In this document: in pieces, positions 1-5,616 of the stretch
Numbering within the stretch: position 1 is the first letter of the stretch
How the letters are laid out: each line of letters opens with the position of its first letter
Assembly (NCBI GenBank): GCA_025060555.1
Contig: JANXBC010000043.1
Coordinates: forward strand, 1 to 9,476
Origin: Candidatus Bipolaricaulota bacterium
Lineage (GTDB): Bacteria; Bipolaricaulota; Bipolaricaulia; Bipolaricaulales; Bipolaricaulaceae
Length of the DNA stretch: 9,476 nucleotides
Direction: 5' to 3'
The notes under the pieces: model-generated
Seen by the model: the letters and a program-made list of their open reading frames with translations, nothing else
Told to the model about the DNA's origin: nothing
Database searches by the model: none
Made by a program: the position numbers and the translations under genes

Positions 1-3000
1 TCCTCCCCTGCGGGAGCTACACGATCACCGCGACGGTGGACCCCGATGACCTGCTGTGCGAGTGCAGCTCCGCCAACAACGTGAAGGACGCGACGTTCAC
101 CGTGGTGGACCCCGACCTCACCCTTACGGATCTCTCCGTCCTCTGCCAAGGGGACGGGAGCTTCCGCGTGACGGCCACGGTGCGGAACGTGGGGACGGAG
201 GCTTCTCCTGCAACCACGGCGCGGATCTACGTGGACGGGGTCCTGGCCGGGAGCCTCGCCATCCCCGAACTCCCCATCGGCGGCATGCACCCCATCAGCT
301 GGAGTTCCAACCGGATCAAGTGCGGGGTGGACCACCTGTTCCGCCTCGTGGTGGACGAGGCGAACGCGATCTGCGAGTGCCAGGAGGGGAACAACGAGGT
401 CTTGACGGCTGCCCGCTGCGGCTGCCCGGCCCTCGTGACGGACAAAGCGATCGCCCAGATCCTGCGGGCTGGGGTCCCCGTGCCCACGCACTCCCCGGTC
501 CAGCCGGGCGACGTCATCACCTACACCCTCCAGGTGACGAACGTCGGGACGGGCTGGGCGTTCGACGTCGACCTCTGGGACGTGCTTCCCGTGGAGTTCC
601 TCTATGTTTTGGGGAGCACGAGCGCCACCTGGCCCGGCGGGAGCTCCACGGCCGATCCGGCAGGAGCGCCCGGGCCGAACCTCGCCTGGGACCTCTCGGC
701 CACCCTCCGCCCCGGCGAGACCCTCACCCTCCAGTTCCAGGCCTTTGTGACAAGCCTGGCTCGCCAGGACTTCCGGTACACGAACGCGATGCGGGCCACG
801 GGAACCGAGGGGGACGGGACCCCCATCCCGCCGGACAGCGGCCTCCCCGGCGACACCGACCCCGATGACTCCGATGAGGTCGTCCACCCCGCGGCCGTGC
901 CTGCCCTCTCCCTGGACAAGGCGATTGCCGACGTCCTCCGCGGCGGGGCCAGCCGCGGGCCCGCCGGCCCCGTGGAGCCGGGGGACGTGATCGTGTACAC
1001 CGTCACCATCCGCAACGTGGGCTACGGGGTCGCCTACGACGTGGACTTCACCGACGAGCTCCCGGCCCACGTCGAGTACGAGACAGCGTACGGGGATGGT
1101 ACCTACACCGTGGACAGCCCCGCCGCCTCGGGGTCCCTGGGGATCCCCGACGGGGCCACGGGTCTCGTGACGGCGGACATCTCGGCCACGGTGAACCCGG
1201 GCGGGACCCTCGTGGCTAACTACCGCGTGCGGGTCCTGAGCTCCGCCGCCCAGGGCGTGGACCTCGTGAACCGGGCGGCCACCACGGGGAAGGACGGGGC
1301 CGGAAACCCGATCCCCGAGTACAACCCCGACATCCCCGACCCCTATCCTGATCGGGACTCCACCCGGATCGGGGTGGTCGAGCCGGGCCTCGCCCTGGAC
1401 AAGGAGATCGTGGACGTCCTGCGGGGTGGGGTGAGCATCTGGCCCACGCCGATCGTGCTCTGGGGCGACGTGATCGTGTACCGGGTCAGCGTGCGCAACG
1501 TGGGCCTGGGGACGGCCTACGACGTGGACCTGACGGATACGCTCCCCTACGGCCTTGCCTACGACGCAGGCGGGGACGGCACCTGGACGGTGGACAACCC
1601 GCCGGCGTCTGGAACCCTCGGGATCCCCGACGGGGCGACGGGAACGATCGTTGCGGACATCTCGGCCACGCTCGCCGCAGGGGGGACCCTGATTGCGCGC
1701 TACCGGGCCCGGGTGACGCCGGAGGCCGTGCCAGGCAGCTGGCTAGAGAACTTCGCGGTGGTGGCTGGAAAGGATGGGGCCGGTATGCCCATCCCCGAGT
1801 TCAACTCCGATGTAGATGACGACTACCCTGATCGGGATGAAACGCGCATTCGGGTGGGGGCGCCCGCCCTCGTCACCGGCAAGCAGTACTACTGCGAGCC
1901 TTGTGATCCTTGCGCGCCGGAGCCCAGCGAATGTACACCGTGTCCGAAAGAGCCGATCGGGGTACGGGTGGGCGAAACGGTCCGTTTTCGGCTCACCGTG
2001 ACCAACGTGGGTTATAGCCATGCCTATAGCATTGTTGTGGAAGATCGTCTCCCCAAGGGGTTTGAGTATGTAAGGGAATCAGCTGTCCTTACTTGGCCGG
2101 GCGGGAGGGTTCAGCTCGAGCCGGTAGCAGGCGAGGACTCTGTCTTGACATGGATCACCGGCCTTTCTTTGGATGCCGGGGAGAGCCTTGCCATCGTATT
2201 CGCGGCCCGTGTGACGGACAAAGCCGTTGTTGACGAGGAGGTGGTGAACGTGATGCATGCTGAAGGCGTTGATGCGTTCAATGTCGCCATTCCTCCTGAT
2301 TCCAGCATGTTTGTTCCTGAAGATACCGATCTTGAGGACACGGCTCGTCTCAGGCTCAAGGTCCTCGCCCCTGAAACGGCTGGTGTTGTATCTGAGGGAG
2401 GGCGGTCGCGGCGGTTAGCGGGCGTGGCCCTGCTTGGCGTGGCTGGGCTTGGCGGACTCCTTGGGGTCTTGCGCCGCTCGCGGTTCCTTGGGATGGTTTT
2501 CCTCCTTCTCCTTGCCAGCGCCGGGTTTCTGACCTTCGCTGGGGAGACTCGGTACACGGTAGTGCTTGTAAGCGACCCGCCGCGGGCTGGTACTCTCTTC
2601 GGTGCTGGAACCTATAAAGCCGGCGAATTTGTACAGGTTTCAGCCCTGCCCAATCGCGGCTTCGAATTTGTTGGTTGGTTTGAGGATAGCGAAGAGATTT
2701 CCCCGACCCCCTTCCTCGAATTCACAGCAGAACGCAATCGGCGTCTCATCGCGCGTTTTCGCCCGGTTTTCGACTTTGTGGGTTTGAGCAGCCTAAGCCG
2801 GGGGAATTTCTCCTTTCTGCCTTCCACAGCGTTGGAATCTATGCGGGTTGAACTGCGCTCGCGGTACAAATTCGGTTTTAACCCCTGGGATTTTCGTGCG
2901 GTTGCAGTCTTTGCGGAGGATGACTGGCGTGATGCTCAGTTTCACTGTACTGGAGCTTGGGACAAGGTCCACCTTGGGGGCGGGCTTTTGTTTGACCTCA

Positions 3001-3824
3001 CAGAGCCTGCCTATCGCTCCGCCTACGGCATGCTCTCCTTTTCCTGGGATGAGCTCCGCGTGGGTTTGCGCGTGACACACTACCGAAGCTATGGAACTCC
3101 TCCCGCCCCGGCCCTCATTTCTAACCTCACCCTCGACCTTCCCCATATAAACCTGGCAGCCCGCTTCGAAGAGAAGGATGCTTTGGCTTTCGAGGACCTC
3201 ACCCTTTCTTTCTATGAGCTCACCCCCTGTTGCGATATCTCCGTTCATAGCACACTTTTCTTGGCCAAAGCGGGTTTTTCCTATCTTCGCCTGACCGTGA
3301 CGAATGTTCTTTTGGGTTGCTGTGATCTGCGTGCGGACTTGAGTGTGACCATCACCGCCGACGCAAAGTCTGTGGAGTTTACACCCCGCTGGATCCCATA
3401 CTGCGATGCTTGCCTCACTCTCTACGGTGACGTTTTATGGGATAGCGAAGAGTATCGATTTGAGGGGTTAGCCCTTTACGGGTATAAGCTTCGTTGCTGC
3501 TTTGGCCAAGGCTGTTGTCCTCAAGGCCCAGGTGGATACGTAGAGGTCCTCACCGCCTTTGAGCCCAATCATGTTCCCGGGGGTTTTTACGAAAACGAAT
3601 TCGAGTATCTGAAGCTTGGGTTTTGCGGCTTGGGCTGTTGTGGCGGTACCTATACCGTTGACATCACCTTTTTCTTCCGCGATACAGGCGGGCTGTTTGG
3701 TTTTTCACGTGTTCTTGCAGCGGCAAGCATACCTTTGGCCGCAGGGCTGAAAATCGAGCCACGGCTGGAAATCCCTGTGGCCGGGGAGGTTATCCTTAGC
3801 TTTGGTTGGAATTTCCGGTTTTAG
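1..3824 (+). CDS. Large CARDB/DUF11-repeat surface protein fused to a Cys-rich, outer-membrane-like C-terminal domain (5' end outside window)
   Basis: The frame is open from the left edge (first whole codon at 3), so the true start is upstream. GTG 36 lies inside a CARDB-like domain and is not a believable start. Residues here are counted from that GTG. Order of parts: the end of one CARDB-like domain; a complete one at about 25-125, ending in a CEC-x4-NN motif like its predecessor; four DUF11 repeats at about 132-780, each with a PGD/GE-x4-Y/F core, a TNVG/RNVG strand and an acidic Asp-rich tail; a hydrophobic helix at 794-812 followed by RRSR; a second hydrophobic stretch at 817-834; an InlB-B/Flg_new_2-type repeat at about 837-908 (YTVVLVSDPP, GFEFVGWF, RLIARF); and about 350 beta-rich residues with many CC pairs, ending FGWNFRF. 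CARDB, DUF11 and InlB-B modules are typical of secreted adhesion or cell-surface proteins. A C-terminal Phe after alternating hydrophobic residues resembles the beta-signal of outer-membrane proteins. Specific function is unknown. Envelope location is likely; the barrel call is inference. Confidence 0.85.
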   Translation, partial: LPCGSYTITATVDPDDLLCECSSANNVKDATFTVVDPDLTLTDLSVLCQGDGSFRVTATVRNVGTEASPATTARIYVDGVLAGSLAIPELPIGGMHPISWSSNRIKCGVDHLFRLVVDEANAICECQEGNNEVLTAARCGCPALVTDKAIAQILRAGVPVPTHSPVQPGDVITYTLQVTNVGTGWAFDVDLWDVLPVEFLYVLGSTSATWPGGSSTADPAGAPGPNLAWDLSATLRPGETLTLQFQAFVTSLARQDFRYTNAMRATGTEGDGTPIPPDSGLPGDTDPDDSDEVVHPAAVPALSLDKAIADVLRGGASRGPAGPVEPGDVIVYTVTIRNVGYGVAYDVDFTDELPAHVEYETAYGDGTYTVDSPAASGSLGIPDGATGLVTADISATVNPGGTLVANYRVRVLSSAAQGVDLVNRAATTGKDGAGNPIPEYNPDIPDPYPDRDSTRIGVVEPGLALDKEIVDVLRGGVSIWPTPIVLWGDVIVYRVSVRNVGLGTAYDVDLTDTLPYGLAYDAGGDGTWTVDNPPASGTLGIPDGATGTIVADISATLAAGGTLIARYRARVTPEAVPGSWLENFAVVAGKDGAGMPIPEFNSDVDDDYPDRDETRIRVGAPALVTGKQYYCEPCDPCAPEPSECTPCPKEPIGVRVGETVRFRLTVTNVGYSHAYSIVVEDRLPKGFEYVRESAVLTWPGGRVQLEPVAGEDSVLTWITGLSLDAGESLAIVFAARVTDKAVVDEEVVNVMHAEGVDAFNVAIPPDSSMFVPEDTDLEDTARLRLKVLAPETAGVVSEGGRSRRLAGVALLGVAGLGGLLGVLRRSRFLGMVFLLLLASAGFLTFAGETRYTVVLVSDPPRAGTLFGAGTYKAGEFVQVSALPNRGFEFVGWFEDSEEISPTPFLEFTAERNRRLIARFRPVFDFVGLSSLSRGNFSFLPSTALESMRVELRSRYKFGFNPWDFRAVAVFAEDDWRDAQFHCTGAWDKVHLGGGLLFDLTEPAYRSAYGMLSFSWDELRVGLRVTHYRSYGTPPAPALISNLTLDLPHINLAARFEEKDALAFEDLTLSFYELTPCCDISVHSTLFLAKAGFSYLRLTVTNVLLGCCDLRADLSVTITADAKSVEFTPRWIPYCDACLTLYGDVLWDSEEYRFEGLALYGYKLRCCFGQGCCPQGPGGYVEVLTAFEPNHVPGGFYENEFEYLKLGFCGLGCCGGTYTVDITFFFRDTGGLFGFSRVLAAASIPLAAGLKIEPRLEIPVAGEVILSFGWNFRF
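429..2371 (+). repeat. Four tandem DUF11-encoding repeat units, about 475-505 bp each
   Basis: The units begin at 429, 903, 1386 and 1866, each at an ALVTDK/ALSLDK/GLALDK/ALVTGK motif. Units 2 and 3 are clearly related at DNA level. Both carry GGGATCCCCGACGGGG (near 1140 and 1620) and GCGGACATCTCGGCCACG, with an offset of 480-483 bp, so they arose by duplication. Unit 1 is more diverged. Unit 4 is the most diverged: it has a Cys-rich insert and lower GC. Each unit ends in an acidic stretch such as DTDPDDSDE or DVDDDYPDRDE, which could bind calcium. The repeats probably form a stalk of Ig-like domains on the cell surface. Confidence 0.85.
2415..2540 (+). other. Back-to-back membrane-anchor-like and signal-peptide-like segments inside the large ORF
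   Basis: Codons 2415-2471 encode a small hydrophobic helix (LAGVALLGVAGLGGLLGVL) followed by RRSR, the layout of a C-terminal surface-protein anchor. It is preceded at about 2370 by LAPETAG, which loosely recalls a sortase-type motif. Immediately after comes RRSRFLGMVFLLLL, then ASAGFLTFAGE, which has the basic-hydrophobic-AxA layout of a Sec signal peptide with possible cleavage before GE. In-frame TTG 2469 or ATG 2493 could start a separate protein of 451 or 443 aa, though neither has a convincing ribosome binding site. The segment is either an in-frame gene fusion or an internal membrane hairpin. Confidence 0.6.
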
Positions 3825-5005
3825 TCAGAAAGGAAAACCGTGTGAAAGAGGCGGAGGATTTGATGGTGGTGGCCGGGGATGAGGACATGATGATTGCCCA
3901 AAGGCTCCTCGAGGAGTTTCCTAATCGCGCCCTTGGGCATCTTCAACCACACCTGGGTTCGACAAAGATCCTCCCGGCCGGGATGTTCAGGAAGAACATT
4001 CCCTTCCACGATAAACGCCTTCTCCAAAGCTTTCCCCCCGAACCGCACTAGCGTATATGGCCCAGGCTTAACCCTACCCGCCACGGCTAACCCGATTCCC
4101 GACTCAAAATGGGTGCAGAGGGAAAAATCGTCAGTAAGAGAAAAGGGAACAGTGCAATGTGCCAAAAGTACGCGCTCCCTTTTTTGGTCTGTCTCTACGG
4201 GGTTCGCCAAAAACCCGGGCTTCCCTGTGAGGATTTGGCTAACCCATAGAGCCAAAAGCCCAGGAAGATCCCCTTCGCAGCCGCTTGGGATCCCTTCGTC
4301 CGCTAGGCGGGCCAAAGCCCAACACGCCGTGAACCCCTCGCAAATCAAGGCAAAACAGGCCAAGGAGAAGGCCGCAAGTTTCTCCTCCGCTACAATCCTC
4401 CTAAGGGCAGCGTAGATCCGGCCAGCCATCCCGCGTTCTTCCTCGCCCACCCCGGTTCCTTTCCCTTCCGGCAAAACATCGGGCCGCTTGGGAATCCTCT
4501 TCCGCAGTTCTTCCAGTGGAATGGGCACTACATCTACACCAAGCTTTGTCCGGAGAACACTGGGGTCCGGGGAGCTGGCGACCAACCAAGGGGAAAAGTC
4601 ACCGATTAGCCCGAGCTTCTTCCCGCGAAGCTCGCGGGCAATGCGCACGACGTGCGCGAAAAGGGAGAGGTTCGCAGCATTTTCTTCTGTCACCAGCCAA
4701 GCCCTGCGGCCATCGCTCCGCAACCGCGCGAGGGTTTCCAGCGCCGCAGGCAAAGAGTTGTGGCTGTTGTGCGCCAAAAGCAAAAGAGGGGAGTTTGCGT
4801 GCGTAGAAAACTCCAAGGCCAGGTGCTCCGTCCCCCCGGTTAGGTGCAAAAGGGTCGGCAATGGTTCGTGTTGTATCTCTTGTTTGGTTGCTGGCGTGAG
4901 TGCAACGCCGGCTGCTTGAGAAAAGCGCGCCAGCACCTGGTCCAAAAGCACATTGGCATGGCCACGCAAGCTGGAAGCCAAGGGAAAGACGGGAAGGGTC
5001 AGCAC
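3821..5005 (-). CDS. L-fucose/L-arabinose isomerase-like protein (COG2407-type)
   Basis: The C-terminal half carries the signature of this family. Counted from the upstream TTG, there is a CEGD motif at 247-250 within EGIPSGCEGDLPGLL, then LTGKPGFLANP, AHCTVPF (His287), HFESG (303-307), a GPYTLVRFGG strand, CRTQ (352-355) and GNHHVLIPG near 374-382. Glu227, Glu248/Asp250 and the late His residues are candidate metal or catalytic residues by analogy with L-fucose isomerase. The N-terminal half is much less conserved. At about 394-398 aa it is shorter than typical family members of about 450 aa or more. The start is ambiguous. GTG 5005, one base after the rbfA stop and with GGGGA 5-6 nt upstream, is preferred; TTG 5017 would overlap rbfA by 11 bp. 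It is the last gene of the translation-factor operon, and no sugar-catabolism genes are nearby. The substrate is unknown, and an isomerase role is inferred from the family only. Confidence 0.75.
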   Translation of the reverse strand: MLTLPVFPLASSLRGHANVLLDQVLARFSQAAGVALTPATKQEIQHEPLPTLLHLTGGTEHLALEFSTHANSPLLLLAHNSHNSLPAALETLARLRSDGRRAWLVTEENAANLSLFAHVVRIARELRGKKLGLIGDFSPWLVASSPDPSVLRTKLGVDVVPIPLEELRKRIPKRPDVLPEGKGTGVGEEERGMAGRIYAALRRIVAEEKLAAFSLACFALICEGFTACWALARLADEGIPSGCEGDLPGLLALWVSQILTGKPGFLANPVETDQKRERVLLAHCTVPFSLTDDFSLCTHFESGIGLAVAGRVKPGPYTLVRFGGKALEKAFIVEGNVLPEHPGREDLCRTQVWLKMPKGAIRKLLEEPLGNHHVLIPGHHHQILRLFHTVFLSD

Positions 5006-5006
5006 T

Positions 5007-5330
5007 TCAGTCCCCAATAGCCCACCGATCGGGAGAGGTATCCAGGGCGAAAGTCAAGCGGGGAACACGGCGGATGGAGAGGCGCTTGGCCAAAGCCGTG
5101 CGCAAGAACCCCGTATCTTTGGCGAACGCTGCCATCACCCGCGCCCTCTCGGCCTCAGTCCCGGAAACGTAGACCAAAACCTTGGCCTCTTGGCCATCTG
5201 GGGAAAGTTCCACGCCAAGGACGGTGGGCAATGCCTCCCGCAGCACGGGGTCTTTGGTCTCGAATTCCAAAATATCGGCGATCTCGCGGGCGATGGTCTC
5301 CGCGAGCCTGGCGCGGGCGCGCGGCCGCAT
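5007..5330 (-). CDS. rbfA: Ribosome-binding factor A
   Basis: RbfA is a small KH-fold protein that binds the 30S subunit and helps late 16S rRNA maturation. The 107 aa read as the family does from end to end: an N-terminal helix (RPRARARLAETIAREIADIL), KDPVL, a strand giving VLGVELSPDGQEAKVLVYVSG, a central helix, then GFLRTALAKRLSIRRVPRLTFALD with the RxxP-x-LxF-xxD ending. It stops soon after that motif, so it lacks the longer C-terminal tail of many homologues. ATG 5330 is chosen because GGAGGT lies 6 nt upstream (5342-5337); GTG 5333 would be only 3 nt from it. The start overlaps the stop of the DUF503 gene (GTGATG), so translation is probably coupled. The infB-ylxP-rbfA order supports the call. 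Confidence 0.93.
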   Translation of the reverse strand: MRPRARARLAETIAREIADILEFETKDPVLREALPTVLGVELSPDGQEAKVLVYVSGTEAERARVMAAFAKDTGFLRTALAKRLSIRRVPRLTFALDTSPDRWAIGD

Positions 5331-5611
5331 CACAAGACCTCCACCTCATGGGCTTCCACGTAGAACTCGCGGCTTCCCTCAAGGCGTTCGAGGATCTTCT
5401 GCAGTACCCCATCGGAATAAGCCCCGTTGTTCGAAAGGTGAGCGAACCCCAACACTGCACATTGAGGGTTATCCAGTTCCGCAAGTTCGGCGGCGGACAC
5501 ATTGAACTCCCGGCGGAGCCGCACCAAAAGGCCCTCCAAAACGGAGCGCTTCTCCTTGAGCGTATGGGTCCCATACAAACGCAAATGCACCCGCAGTATT
5601 CCCACTGGCAT
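5330..5611 (-). CDS. ylxP: DUF503 (YlxP-like) family protein
   Basis: This 93-aa protein has the usual DUF503 layout: a first strand (VGILRVHLRLYG), the characteristic SLKEKR-like motif (here TLKEKRSVLEGLL), RLRREFNVSAAEL, a hydrophobic strand (CAVLGFAHLSNN) and a final helix and strand ending EAHEVEVL. The family is small, cytosolic and usually lies between infB and rbfA, as here. A role in ribosome or translation biology has been proposed from that neighbourhood, but the function is not firmly settled. ATG 5611 lies 5 bp after the infB stop with no good Shine-Dalgarno close by, which suggests translational coupling to infB. Its TGA overlaps the rbfA ATG by one base. Confidence 0.9.
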   Translation of the reverse strand: MPVGILRVHLRLYGTHTLKEKRSVLEGLLVRLRREFNVSAAELAELDNPQCAVLGFAHLSNNGAYSDGVLQKILERLEGSREFYVEAHEVEVL

Positions 5612-5616
5612 GGCGG

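Noticed and set aside
56..868. 270-codon plus-strand open frame in another frame of the surface-protein gene
   Set aside because: The translation is Arg/Pro/Gly-rich shadow sequence. The overlapping frame carries clear CARDB and DUF11 domains.
429..1865. CRISPR-like array
   Set aside because: The repeated DNA consists of long in-frame protein-coding units of about 480 bp, not short repeats with unique spacers.
2360..2400. Sortase motif (LAPETAG resembling LPXTG/LAXTG) before the anchor helix
   Set aside because: The match is loose, no sortase gene is in the window, and the envelope appears diderm. It is mentioned only as context for the fusion idea.
3806..4415. Short plus-strand open frames after the surface-protein stop
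   Set aside because: They lie antisense to the isomerase-like gene and have no ribosome binding site or family features.
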